Below are positions 8,188 through 15,984 of a DNA stretch of 22,215 bases, in pieces; the first letter of the stretch is position 1, and the number at the start of each line of letters is the position of its first letter. Origin of the DNA: Bog-473 sp035947875 (GTDB lineage: Bacteria > Actinomycetota > Acidimicrobiia > Acidimicrobiales > RAAP-2); the NCBI GenBank assembly GCA_035947875.1, contig DASZJQ010000128.1:1-22215 (forward strand), written 5' to 3'. The notes below the pieces were generated by a model. It made no database searches. It was not told the DNA's origin and worked only from the letters and a program-made list of their open reading frames with translations. Made by a program: the position numbers and the translations under genes.

Positions 8188-9141
8188 ATGGATGTGGCCC
8201 GTACGCCGGACGAGCGATTCACCGACCTCCCCGACTACCCGTTCGAGCCCAACTACGTCACCGTGGGGCCGGATCTGCGCCTGCACTACGTCGATGCGGG
8301 GCCCAAGGGCGGACATCCGGTCCTGTTGCTCCACGGACAGCCCACCTGGTCGTATCTCTACCGGACGGTCATCCCGGAGCTCACGGCGATGGGCCTCCGG
8401 GCGATCGCCCCGGATTTCATCGGCTTCGGTCGCTCGGACAAACCGTGTCATCGCGCCGCCTATTCGGTGCGCGGCCACACGCGATGGATCCTGGACTTCC
8501 TCGGAGCGATCGGCCTCACCGGGATCACGCTCGTGGTGCAGGACTGGGGCGGGCCCATCGGCCTCGGCGCCCTGGCCGAGGAGCCCGAGCGGTTCGCCGG
8601 CGTGGTGGCGGCCAACACCGCGCTCCACACGGCCGACGCCTCGCTGGCCGGCGCGTTGAGGTGGGCCTGTCACACCCTCAGTGACGGGCGGGTCGCCGTC
8701 GAGCCCGCGCTGCTCGACTATCAGCGCATGACCCAGGAGCTGGCGGAGTTCCACCCGAGCCTCTTCGTCCAGGGAGCGACGCGCTCGGAGATTCCCCCCG
8801 ATGTGCTCGACGCCTACGACGCCCCGTATCCCGACGAGACGTTGTGCGCCGGCGCCCGCCAGTTGCCACTCCTCATGGGACTAACGCCGGGCAGCGAGTG
8901 CGCCCGCCAGAACCGGCGCACCCTCGACGCACTCCACACCTTCGACCGTCCGCTTCTCACGGCCTTCTCCGACGGTGATCCGGCGACGCAGGGGTGGGAC
9001 GCCGTGCTCCGGGGCGCCGCACCGGGCGCGGTGGCTCAGGCTCACACCGTGATCGAAGGCGCCGGACACTTCCTCCAAGAGGACAAGGGCCCCGAACTCG
9101 GCCGGGTCATCGCGAACTTCGTAACCGCCCTGCCGCGCTGA
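8188..9141 (+). CDS. Haloalkane dehalogenase, subfamily I-like (alpha/beta hydrolase)
   Basis: Predicted hydrolytic dehalogenase of 317 residues, close to the 310 of DhlA-type enzymes. Motifs in order: LLHGQPTWSYLYR with the oxyanion region (H49-R59), APDFIGFGRSDKP, and the nucleophile elbow VVQDWGG with D119. The catalytic acid is probably D264 in SDGDP and the base H294 in EGAGHF. W120, next to the nucleophile, and W159 in LRWACH are placed where subfamily-I enzymes keep the two halide-stabilising Trp residues, which favours dehalogenase over epoxide hydrolase. Family relatives can be annotated loosely, so the actual substrate is open. Start ATG 8188 follows the promoter-like box. No signal peptide is seen, so it is likely cytoplasmic. 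Confidence 0.82.
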   Translation: MDVARTPDERFTDLPDYPFEPNYVTVGPDLRLHYVDAGPKGGHPVLLLHGQPTWSYLYRTVIPELTAMGLRAIAPDFIGFGRSDKPCHRAAYSVRGHTRWILDFLGAIGLTGITLVVQDWGGPIGLGALAEEPERFAGVVAANTALHTADASLAGALRWACHTLSDGRVAVEPALLDYQRMTQELAEFHPSLFVQGATRSEIPPDVLDAYDAPYPDETLCAGARQLPLLMGLTPGSECARQNRRTLDALHTFDRPLLTAFSDGDPATQGWDAVLRGAAPGAVAQAHTVIEGAGHFLQEDKGPELGRVIANFVTALPR

Positions 9142-9170
9142 CCGCCCGGGCTCCCCCTGGGTCTCCGACG

Positions 9171-9190
9171 TTCTCCCGAGTTCTCCCGAG
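9171..9190 (+). repeat. Tandem decamer TTCTCCCGAG x2
   Basis: Two exact, adjacent copies of TTCTCCCGAG lie in the 107-bp gap between the convergent dehalogenase and pspA genes. No function is assigned; it may just be a local duplication. Confidence 0.8.
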
Positions 9191-9208
9191 ATCCCCGCGT
9201 CAGCGCCC

Positions 9209-9258
9209 CAGTTGCTGAGTCACTCAGTCAGCTCAGTGAGTCAGCTACTCAGCTACTG
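9209..9258. terminator. Inverted repeat between convergent genes, possible bidirectional terminator
   Basis: CAGTTGCTGAGT (9209-9220) and ACTCAGCTACTG (9247-9258) pair as a 12-bp stem with one mismatch. The 26-nt loop is itself full of short CTCAG/CTGAG elements that can form alternative hairpins. It lies where the dehalogenase (plus) and pspA (minus) transcripts meet and overlaps the pspA stop at 9249-9251. No T-tract follows on either strand, so intrinsic termination is uncertain; a 3'-end stabilising structure is an alternative. Confidence 0.45.
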
Positions 9259-10019
9259 GGGGGAGCGGCCGCCTCGGGGGCAGCTTCGGGGGCCGCCGCC
9301 AACGCCTCCGGCTCGGGAGCACCGGTGCCGAGCTCGGCCTTGAGGGCCGCGAGCTCGCTGTCGACCGAGGCGTCATTTCCCACCTTGTCAAGCTCCTTTT
9401 GGATGTCGTCGCCGCCGCCCCCGACGTCTTCGAGGACGCCGGACTCGAGCAGTTCGTCGAGGGCACCCGACCGGGCCTGCATGGTGGCGATCTTGTCCTG
9501 GGCTCGCTGGAGGGTGGCCCCGGAGTCGTTGAACGACTTGGAGATGCCCGCCGTGCTCTCGTCGACCGAGGAGATGGCCTTGGCCGCCGTGTACTGCGCC
9601 TTCATCGTCTCCTTCTGGGTCCGGAACTCGTTGACCCGCTTCTGCAGCACATCGAGGGTCTTGGAGAGCTTGGCCTCTTCGTCCACCAGCTGGGCCCGCT
9701 GCGGTTCCATCTCGTCGATCTGCTGCTGCGCCGCCGCCTTGCGGGACAACGCCTCCTTGGCCAGGTCCTCGTTGCCCTGCCCGAGGGCCGCTTTGGCCTG
9801 ATCCTGCAGGTGGTCGATGGTGTGCTGGAACTGCTGCTCGTGCAGCTCAATGCTCTTGCGTGAACCCGCGAGGTCGACCAACGCCCGGCGGACCTGGGTG
9901 ATCTGCTCGAGCATCTTTTCGTACGAGAGATCGAGCATCTCGTCCGGCTTCTCGGCCGCATCGAGGGCCTTGTTGGCCTTGGCCTGCGCAATGTCGTGTG
10001 CACGTGAAAAGATGCCCAT
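9249..10019 (-). CDS. pspA: PspA/IM30 family envelope-stress protein
   Basis: Peripheral membrane protein of the phage-shock/IM30/Vipp1 family (ESCRT-III-like), which binds and protects the inner leaflet under envelope stress. The 256-residue product starts MGIFSRAHDIAQAKANKALD, the amphipathic membrane-binding helix, followed by continuous coiled coil to about residue 190. The family's EKMLEQITQVRRALVDLAGSR helix is clear. The tail after about residue 215 is Ala/Pro/Glu-rich and looks disordered. The start is backed by GGGAGG five bases upstream. A TAGCCT -10-like box on the minus strand (10050-10055) is a plausible promoter. No PspC- or ClgR-like partner is adjacent. Confidence 0.92.
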   Translation of the reverse strand: MGIFSRAHDIAQAKANKALDAAEKPDEMLDLSYEKMLEQITQVRRALVDLAGSRKSIELHEQQFQHTIDHLQDQAKAALGQGNEDLAKEALSRKAAAQQQIDEMEPQRAQLVDEEAKLSKTLDVLQKRVNEFRTQKETMKAQYTAAKAISSVDESTAGISKSFNDSGATLQRAQDKIATMQARSGALDELLESGVLEDVGGGGDDIQKELDKVGNDASVDSELAALKAELGTGAPEPEALAAAPEAAPEAAAPPSS

Positions 10020-10191
10020 GGTCCCTCCCGGGTCTCGGCGGTTGCCTCCAGGCTATGTCCGATCGCCGGCCTCGGGGCGGCGACCCCGATCAGCCCAGTC
10101 GCTGGTTGCGTTGACTGAGGCTGGTCTCGCCGCTCGGGTAGCGCCGTTGACTCTGCGAGGGTGAATCACGGTTCGATCCCGCCGACGTCAC

Positions 10192-10197
10192 TACGAT
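10192..10197 (+). promoter_or_regulatory. -10-like hexamer for leaderless acyltransferase transcript
   Basis: TACGAT matches TANNNT and ends seven bases before GTG 10205. An in-frame ATG at 10196 overlaps this box and would not be on a transcript starting there, so the box argues for the GTG start. Confidence 0.5.
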
Positions 10198-10204
10198 GAC
10201 GGCC

Positions 10205-12169
10205 GTGGCAGCGAGGAGCGGCACGTCGATGCGCCACGTCCCGGCACTCGATGGACTGCGAGGCGTGGCGGTCGCCGGAGTCCTTTTCTTTCACGCTGGT
10301 CATCTCACCGGCGGGTACCTGGGCGTCGATCTCTTTTTCGTGCTGTCCGGTTACCTGATCACCTCGCTCTTGTTGGCGGAGCGTCAGGCCACGGGCACCG
10401 TGGCCCTGAAGGCCTTCTGGGGGAGAAGGGCCCGCCGCCTCCTCCCCGCTCTGGCCCTCATGCTGCTGGCCGTCGCGCTCTATGCCCGTCTGATCGCGCA
10501 GCCCTCCGACCTTCATCAGATTCGCATGGACGCCCTGGCGACCATCGCCTACGTGGCCAATTGGCGAGATGTGCTGGCGCATTTCTCCTACTGGTCACTG
10601 TTTACGGCACCATCACCACTGCAGCACACGTGGAGCCTCGCCATTGAAGAACAGTTCTACATCGTCTGGCCGATTGTCGTGCTCGCCGTCGCCAAAGCAG
10701 CCCACCACCGGAGCGGTCGCTCTGTGGCACGCCTGATCCTTGTCCTCTCCATCGTTCTGGCGTTCGCCTCAGGCGCCTGGGGAGTCGTGCTGTACCGGAT
10801 GGCCGGAGGGAACCGCGTCTACTACGGGACCGATACGCGGGCCGCCGCCATCTTGCTCGGGGCTGCACTGGCCGCCCTCATGGCCCTACGCGGTCCGGCC
10901 ACGACCCGTCGGGGCCGAGTCGGAGTCGAAGCGGCCGGTGTCGCCGGCCTCCTGGTGCTGGCCCTTGCGTGGGTGCGTCTGGCCGGGACCTCGCCCCTTC
11001 TCTACCAGGGGGGACTTTTTGCCTGTTCCCTCGCCGCCGTCGCCGTGATCGCTGCGGCCACACATCCGAGCCAGGGGCCCGTCGCGAAGGCGCTCGCGGC
11101 GCGCCCGCTGGTGCTCCTCGGGATCATCAGCTACGGCGTCTACCTGTATCACTGGCCGATCTTCCTCTGGCTGGACCAGGCCAGCCATCTGCAGGGGTGG
11201 AGCTTGTTGACGGCGAAGATCACCGTCACGTTGGCGGTGTCCGTCGCGTCGTTCATCTTCGTTGAGCGACCCATCCGGCAAGGCGGTCTCCGGTGGCCCA
11301 GATCCCTGGTCGTCGTGCCGGCCACGGCGGCCGTCGTCATCGGGTCGCTGATCGTGGTGACTGCGCCGTACGTGCCGGTATCGGCCACCGTCAGCCGACC
11401 GGATTCTCTGCACGCGGTGACAGATTCGGTCCGGACACAGGCCGAGCCACAGGGCCGTCTTCTGCTGGTGGGAAACTCGGTTCCCTTCTTTCTGGCGCGT
11501 GAGGGCTTCGAAGCGCTGAAGACCCAACCACCCCTCCATGTGCTCAATGGAGCGTTTCCGATCTGCGCGTTCCCTCCCCAAGCGACGGCAGACCGGCTGA
11601 ATCAGTCCGACGGAGACAACTACCTCCCCCTGACCCTCCGGTGCACCCAGGGCTGGTCCAGCGATATCCAACAGTTTCGGCCGAACGTGGTCCTCTTCAC
11701 GATGGGGGATCTCCTGGGCGAGCTTCGCGACGGCGACAATGGCCAGTGGCTCCGGCCGTGTAGCGCCGGATTCGACGAGTGGTTCAAGGCGTCTCTGCAA
11801 AGTGCCGTCCGTGTGCTCACCGGTTACGGTGCGCACCTCGTCATCGCCACCAGCGCGTATTCCCAGTACTACGGGGCACCGCTGAACCGATGGTCCCAGA
11901 CCGATTGCATGAATCGCGTGGAACACGAAGTGGGCCACACCAACCCGAAGACGGTCACGGTGATCGACCTCGGCCATTACGTGTGCCCTCACTTTGGGAC
12001 CTGCCGCCAATCCATCGACGGAGTGCCGATGCGGCCCGATGGGATCCACTATCGGGGGAGGTCCGCCGAGGCCATCGCCGCGTGGATGCTGCCGCAGCTC
12101 CGGGTCGGACCGACCGCCCGTCCCTTGGCCAAGCTCACCTCGAGCGGGGTTCTGCTGGACCATCGCTAG
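10205..12169 (+). CDS. OafA/YrhL-type membrane acyltransferase fused to SGNH domain
   Basis: Predicted integral-membrane O-acyltransferase that modifies a cell-surface glycan, 654 residues. The N-terminal acyltransferase-3 domain (about residues 1-375, around ten membrane helices) starts with VPALDGLRGVAVAGVLFFHAG, including the conserved His. It continues with WGRRARRLLPAL and SLAIEEQFYIVWP, hallmark motifs of the family. After the last helix, a C-terminal extracytoplasmic SGNH-hydrolase-like domain (about residues 420-650) has LLVGNSVP in place of GDS and a DGIHY block containing the Asp/His pair. This fusion is known for enzymes acetylating O-antigen, peptidoglycan or exopolysaccharide; the acceptor here is unknown. 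GTG 10205 was chosen over ATG 10196 from promoter spacing; the difference is three residues. Confidence 0.9.
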   Translation: MAARSGTSMRHVPALDGLRGVAVAGVLFFHAGHLTGGYLGVDLFFVLSGYLITSLLLAERQATGTVALKAFWGRRARRLLPALALMLLAVALYARLIAQPSDLHQIRMDALATIAYVANWRDVLAHFSYWSLFTAPSPLQHTWSLAIEEQFYIVWPIVVLAVAKAAHHRSGRSVARLILVLSIVLAFASGAWGVVLYRMAGGNRVYYGTDTRAAAILLGAALAALMALRGPATTRRGRVGVEAAGVAGLLVLALAWVRLAGTSPLLYQGGLFACSLAAVAVIAAATHPSQGPVAKALAARPLVLLGIISYGVYLYHWPIFLWLDQASHLQGWSLLTAKITVTLAVSVASFIFVERPIRQGGLRWPRSLVVVPATAAVVIGSLIVVTAPYVPVSATVSRPDSLHAVTDSVRTQAEPQGRLLLVGNSVPFFLAREGFEALKTQPPLHVLNGAFPICAFPPQATADRLNQSDGDNYLPLTLRCTQGWSSDIQQFRPNVVLFTMGDLLGELRDGDNGQWLRPCSAGFDEWFKASLQSAVRVLTGYGAHLVIATSAYSQYYGAPLNRWSQTDCMNRVEHEVGHTNPKTVTVIDLGHYVCPHFGTCRQSIDGVPMRPDGIHYRGRSAEAIAAWMLPQLRVGPTARPLAKLTSSGVLLDHR

Positions 12170-12311
12170 GGCGGTCTCTCTTCGGGCCACCGTGAGGACC
12201 CACCATCGCGCTCACCGATCGACGAGGGTGGAGGTTGCGCCCGGCCGGCCACGCTCCACCAGGCCGGATCGATTTTCCCTTCGCATCTGGACGCGGCCGA
12301 TGGCGCGTGGC

Positions 12312-12317
12312 GACAAT
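12312..12317 (+). promoter_or_regulatory. -10-like hexamer before HEPN-like gene
   Basis: GACAAT ends five bases before ATG 12323. It fits the window's leaderless pattern but with slightly short spacing. Confidence 0.35.
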
Positions 12318-12322
12318 GGGTG

Positions 12323-12826
12323 ATGGACTTTCAGCCGGACGTTGAGCTGCCGAGGCAGGTTGGTCGCGTGGCCATGAACTGGTCACACCTCGAACAGGCG
12401 ACTTCGATCACGCTGTGGATCGCCGCTGAGTTGAATGTGAGCCAGGGACGGATCCTCACCGCTGGCGTACCGCTATCGACCCAATGGGACCAGATCTCGT
12501 CCCGCCTCCTCGCCGCCTCGTTCAGCCCCGATATGCGCGAGTGGTTCAGGGACTGGCGCCGGAGAGCCGATGCGCTCCGGATCCGGCAGGACGATGTGAT
12601 TCACGCGATTTGGTGGCCGACCGGAGGATCGGACTCCCCGTACTGGGCCATTGATGAACTGAGCCAGCGCGCGCGTGACACGGTTCAGGAGGATGTCGTA
12701 CCGGGCGGGACGGCCGCCCTTCGAGGCCTGGCGAATGAGATCGCGAGCGCGTGCATTGACCTCGTCAACTGGACTTCGCACGTCATGGGACCCCAGTCGG
12801 CCTCCCGACCGGTCATCACTGAATGA
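12323..12826 (+). CDS. HEPN-like hypothetical protein, possible RNase
   Basis: Mostly helical, 167 residues, with no signal peptide. The stretch LRIRQDDVIHAIWW (residues 85-98) contains R88-x5-H94, fitting the Rx4-6H catalytic motif of HEPN ribonucleases; the RNDxIH-like setting and following Trp are common in HEPN-type small proteins. An upstream helical segment (AMNWSHLEQATSITLWIAAEL) would provide the first helices of the bundle. No nucleotidyltransferase (MNT) antitoxin is adjacent; the next gene, 55 bp downstream or more, encodes a small CxxC protein. A GTG at 12320 is an alternative start adding one residue. The HEPN call rests on one motif and helical character, so it is moderate; being coding is more certain. 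Confidence 0.55.
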   Translation: MDFQPDVELPRQVGRVAMNWSHLEQATSITLWIAAELNVSQGRILTAGVPLSTQWDQISSRLLAASFSPDMREWFRDWRRRADALRIRQDDVIHAIWWPTGGSDSPYWAIDELSQRARDTVQEDVVPGGTAALRGLANEIASACIDLVNWTSHVMGPQSASRPVITE

Positions 12827-12881
12827 TCACCAACGCGCAGGGGTCGTACGGTTGCGGCTCAGCGTCCCACCGCACCGGACA

Positions 12882-13187
12882 ATGGGGGTTCACCTGGTCG
12901 GCTCCCGCTTTTCGTATGGTCCCGGTGGTTCGGCCGTTCTCCACGCTATGAACGGTTGCCGCCCGCTGAAAGATCCCACGTGCCCGATCGATGAGGTCAT
13001 CTTGTGGTGGATCTCCCCGACCGACTGGTTCGACCCTCACGGTGGCTCCGTTCACAGCGGCGTGTGGTGGTGTCATCGGTGCGAGAGGTCCTTCATGGGG
13101 GCCGTCAAGGGTCTGACCGAGGTGGGCATCGGCTGGCCCTATGTCGCACCTGACGCGCAGGCCCGGCAGCCGCAACTCGCCTCGTAG
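12882..13187 (+). CDS. Small CxxC protein, hypothetical
   Basis: Reads MGVHLVGSRFSYGPG at the start and contains WWCHRCERSF, a CxxC knuckle. Two further Cys (in NGCRPL and DPTCPID) precede it by about 30 residues, which could complete a four-Cys zinc site. It is rich in Trp and Gly. ATG 12882 gives 101 residues; ATG 12948 gives 79 and would still keep all four Cys. Neither start has a clear ribosome binding site; a TACGGT box at 12850 or so lies upstream of the first. Codon bias is acceptable but not striking. It follows the HEPN-like gene on the same strand and may be cotranscribed. Function unknown. Confidence 0.45.
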   Translation: MGVHLVGSRFSYGPGGSAVLHAMNGCRPLKDPTCPIDEVILWWISPTDWFDPHGGSVHSGVWWCHRCERSFMGAVKGLTEVGIGWPYVAPDAQARQPQLAS

Positions 13188-13595
13188 CCGCGGGGAACGA
13201 ACCGCCGTCCATTTCGGCCCCCGCCCTGCGGCGTCCAGCTTCGATCGGTTGCAGCATGGGCGACGGGTCGAACGCGACCCCGGATCTACCATCGGGCGGC
13301 CCTCCCCCCCCTCGGCCGGTCGGTCCGGCCGCATTCGAGACACCGACCCGGGAATCCGGCACCGTGGCCCGTGCCAGCCCGCAGCGTGCCGGGCGCTGGC
13401 CCTCAGCCACGTGAGGCCGCCGTATCGGGCCCGGTTGGAACGAAACCGACGGCTGGGCCGAGAAGGGAGATGACCGCATACCGATTCAGGAAACTGTTCG
13501 CTAATGTGTCATTAGGAGATTCTCATTCCAACAGTACGAATCGGCATCGGAGAGAAAGTCGGGTTGAGCAGCTAAAAGGTAAGGAGGATCGGGAT
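13188..13595. other. 408-bp gene-less leader region
   Basis: No reading frame here has convincing codon bias. The first half is GC-rich. From about 13,480 the composition turns AT-rich compared with the rest of the window, as expected for a promoter or leader of the 92-residue gene. It holds the palindrome CTAATG-TGT-CATTAG (13501-13515). Confidence 0.5.
13501..13515. promoter_or_regulatory. Palindrome CTAATG-N3-CATTAG, possible operator
   Basis: A perfect 6-bp inverted repeat with a 3-bp spacer, 80 bp before ATG 13596 and inside the AT-rich leader. The size and symmetry suit a dimeric regulator or a small hairpin. No protein is assigned. Confidence 0.35.
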
Positions 13596-13874
13596 ATGGC
13601 CATCGTTTCGTTCCCATCGATCAGCGCCCTGGGGCACCGATCGCACAAGCACCCTCACGAGGGTGAGGATGTGGAGCCCCCCCGCCCCCCGGCCAAACCA
13701 CGCGATGGCGCCGTCCGGATTCTCCGTACCCCCGAGGAACTCTCCGAGGCGATCACTCGAGCCCAGGAGTTCGAGCAGCGCAATGCCGAGGTCATGCGAT
13801 CTCGATCTCAGCGCTACAGGAATGCCTTGGGTAGTCAGGTGAAGGCCTCCAAAACCGGCCCGGCTGCCGGCTGA
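13596..13874 (+). CDS. Charged helical protein, 92 residues, hypothetical
   Basis: No family was recognised. Residues 1-40 are His/Pro-rich and likely disordered (HRSHKHPHEGEDVEPPRP). Residues about 45-80 form one charged helix (TPEELSEAITRAQEFEQRNAEV). The start is decided by a strong AAGGAGGA ribosome binding site eight bases upstream of ATG 13596, the best Shine-Dalgarno among the plus-strand genes. A longer in-frame reading from 13371 exists but crosses the AT-rich leader and lacks a start signal. There is no signal peptide. It is tail to tail with the glycine-rich wall protein gene, with 141 bp between. Confidence 0.65.
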   Translation: MAIVSFPSISALGHRSHKHPHEGEDVEPPRPPAKPRDGAVRILRTPEELSEAITRAQEFEQRNAEVMRSRSQRYRNALGSQVKASKTGPAAG

Positions 13875-14015
13875 CCCGACGCCTCCGGGCAGCGAGATCG
13901 GGAGTCACGCGCACTGGGTCAGTCGGAGGTCACGGCCCACTCGTCATCAGCTGAACAGAGGAGGCGGCGTGAGGCCGGCCCACTCGCATGCATGCGCCAT
14001 GGGCCGAAGAACCCA

Positions 14016-15242
14016 CTAATGAAGGCGCCAGGGCGCCTGAGGAGTCCTCTTTTGTCGGCGCGACGTGACTTCGACCAGTGCGACGCCGCCCGCGATGAGA
14101 GCGATCCCCGCAACGAGCAATGGGAGCACATCGAGGCCGGTGACCGCGAGAACGGGTGACTTCGTCCCCGTCCCCGCGGCGCCGCCCGTGGTCGATGCGG
14201 TCCCAGTCCCAGTCCCAGAACCTGGTGTCGTCGTGGGGGTCGTGGTGGGGGTGGTGGCCGCGCTCACGATGTAGGTGATCACCACCTGGCCGTTGCCGGC
14301 GTTGACCGAGCCATCGTTGCCGGTGTCGGTGACCGCGAAGTTGGAGCCCGTGATCCCGAAGGAGGACCCGCCCCCGCCCCCGCCCGAGGCGCCGCCGTTG
14401 TTATCGGAATCGAACGCACCGCCCCCTCCTTGTCCGCCTCCGAAGAAGCCGCCGCCTCCGCCGCCGCCGCCCGAACCGTTCCCGCCACCGCCCTGGCCTG
14501 CTGTGCCGGCGGCCCCTGAACCTCCGGGACTGAGGACTGGGGGTGCGGGTGGGCCGGGGCAGAGGTCAACGGGGAACGGTGGACTGACGGTCCCGCCGGG
14601 ACCAGCCACGCCACCGGCGGAGGTCCCGGCGCCACCGCCGCCGCCTCCGTTGAGGATGACCGGACCGATAATAAAGGGGACGGTGACGGCCGCTCCGTTG
14701 CCTCCCGTCGTGTCGGCGTTGCCACCCGCTCCGGCCGCCGGGGAGGCCGGTGTTCCGCACGCTTGGTTGGCGGTGCCGAAGCCTCCTCCTCCACCACCGC
14801 CCGCCACCAGCTGGTCGGCGCCGGCGACCTGGATGTCGCTCGCGCCCCCGCCCCCGCCGCCGCCGAAGAACGCGTTCCCGCCCCCGTTGGCACCTCCGGT
14901 GCCGCCACTCCCGGCCCCGCCCACGTCGACGGTGACCGAAGTGCCTGCCGCAAGCGAAAGGGTGCCGGTGACCCTCGCGCCGTCACCGCCGGTGAGAGCG
15001 CCAGTGGCCCCGAAGAGATCGAAGGACTCAGAGGTGACCCCGGTGGGCACCGCCCAGCTCTGTCCCACGCCGGGCGTCGAGAAGGTCACGGTGCAGGTGT
15101 TCACCGCCCCCCCTGAGCACACGGGAGCAGGAGCAGCGGAAGCCGGCGACCCCATGACGAGAAGTGCGGTCGCGCTCATGCCCACGATCGAGCACGCGGC
15201 AACGGTGACGCGACCGAGTCGCGGACGAAGACTTCTTTTCAT
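14016..15242 (-). CDS. Glycine-rich wall-anchored surface protein (LAVTG sorting signal)
   Basis: Exported, 408 residues. A signal peptide (basic n-region, hydrophobic core, ASA|A cleavage near residue 36) is followed by a Cys-containing beta-like segment, then a long domain (about 105-325) of poly-Gly runs such as GGGGGGGA. A Thr/Pro/Gly/Ser-rich spacer with TPTTTP repeats comes next. The C-terminus has LAVTG (365-369), a hydrophobic helix and the basic tail SRRQKR, a complete cell-wall sorting signal. LAXTG is the form recognised by class E sortases in high-GC actinobacteria. No sortase gene is in the window. The poly-Gly domain resembles glycine-rich surface proteins; its role is unknown. 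The opposite strand gives a long Pro-rich frame that is only a shadow. Confidence 0.85.
   Translation of the reverse strand: MKRSLRPRLGRVTVAACSIVGMSATALLVMGSPASAAPAPVCSGGAVNTCTVTFSTPGVGQSWAVPTGVTSESFDLFGATGALTGGDGARVTGTLSLAAGTSVTVDVGGAGSGGTGGANGGGNAFFGGGGGGGASDIQVAGADQLVAGGGGGGGFGTANQACGTPASPAAGAGGNADTTGGNGAAVTVPFIIGPVILNGGGGGGAGTSAGGVAGPGGTVSPPFPVDLCPGPPAPPVLSPGGSGAAGTAGQGGGGNGSGGGGGGGGFFGGGQGGGGAFDSDNNGGASGGGGGGSSFGITGSNFAVTDTGNDGSVNAGNGQVVITYIVSAATTPTTTPTTTPGSGTGTGTASTTGGAAGTGTKSPVLAVTGLDVLPLLVAGIALIAGGVALVEVTSRRQKRTPQAPWRLH
14023..14038. repeat. Perfect hairpin at end of glycine-rich gene
   Basis: AGGCGCC and GGCGCCT form a 7-bp GC-only stem with a 2-base loop. It lies within the last codons just before the stop of the minus-strand glycine-rich gene. 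No T-tract follows, so termination is doubtful; a role in mRNA 3'-end stability is possible. Confidence 0.4.
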
Positions 15243-15333
15243 GGCTCAGGCTCTCCACTCGCCGAGGACGTCAATTTTGGTGAACCATCTCAGGGCGATC
15301 GCTGCGTGTCACGCGGCGAGGCACCTGGACCGG

Positions 15334-15360
15334 ATTGTAGTGCACGGTGTGGGAACTCAA
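15334..15360 (-). promoter_or_regulatory. Sigma-70-like promoter for glycine-rich surface protein
   Basis: Reading the minus strand, TTGAGT (15355-15360) and TACAAT (15334-15339) are separated by 15 bp. This is one of the best -35/-10 pairs in the window. Transcription from it would give an untranslated leader of about 85 nt before ATG 15242. Confidence 0.5.
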
Positions 15361-15525
15361 AAAGATGCCGTGTCCGACCGACAGTGGGACGCCCTCGGGT
15401 CGATGTGCGTCCTTGCTCCATCGAGGACGCCATCCGTGCACCCTTGGCGAAGGACCGGTCAAACAAACATGCCCAATGGGGGTTGTGCGAGGGGCGGGTG
15501 AGAACCCCTCGGGTGTCCGGGGTGC

Positions 15526-15711
15526 TCACCCGGCGCGCCGTCGAACTTGAAGTAGGTCACGGTCGGAAACGTCTTCTCGCGTCGACAGCAATCGTTCAAC
15601 CTCACAGAGCAGGGCATTTCGTTCCTCCACCACTTGCCGGAACGACATGAGGAGTTCTTGATAGTCACGGCGGGTGACGGCGATCGATTCGCACGGATCG
15701 ACGTCTTTCAT
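15526..15711 (-). CDS. Short coiled-coil protein, copy 1
   Basis: Product of 61 residues with no family recognised. The core TRRDYQELLMSFRQVVEERN is a charged amphipathic helix continuing through EVERLL. A clear homologue sits at the right edge of the window (22059-22215), sharing RDYQ-E/D-LL-x-SFR-x-V-x-EERNAL and VERL. The start ATG 15711 follows a GGGGGAGGG purine tract, with the close spacing of three bases. A TACGCT box about 25 bp upstream of the start is a possible -10. The next minus-strand gene downstream, 283 bp away, is the LAVTG surface protein. Conservation between the two copies is the main evidence that this frame is real. Confidence 0.68.
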   Translation of the reverse strand: MKDVDPCESIAVTRRDYQELLMSFRQVVEERNALLCEVERLLSTREDVSDRDLLQVRRRAG

Positions 15712-15984
15712 TGACCCTCCCCCGATCACCCGAAACCAGCGTAGGTCCGGGAGAACACGAAAAGGGCGATACCTCGACGGCCTTCTCGACCCCAGGACGG
15801 ACGAACCGTTGAGGCGTCGTGCGCTCCACCGGCGCCGTGGCCCTGACTCGTCGCGTCTTCTGCTCGGCACGAAGCTCATGCACCGCCTTCCCGCATGCCG
15901 GCCCTCAGAGTGCGTCCTCGACCGTCACGGGACTCATGACGTAATCAATGGGCCATTCCTAAAGCGCAGGACCGATGTGGGCGA

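Noticed and set aside
10886..12190. Minus-strand open frame of 434 codons
   Set aside because: It is antisense to the acyltransferase-SGNH gene and has no domain or start signal.
14275..15501. Plus-strand Pro-rich open frame of 408 codons
   Set aside because: Poly-Pro is simply the complement of the poly-Gly codons in the wall protein. The minus frame has a signal peptide and sorting signal; this one has neither.
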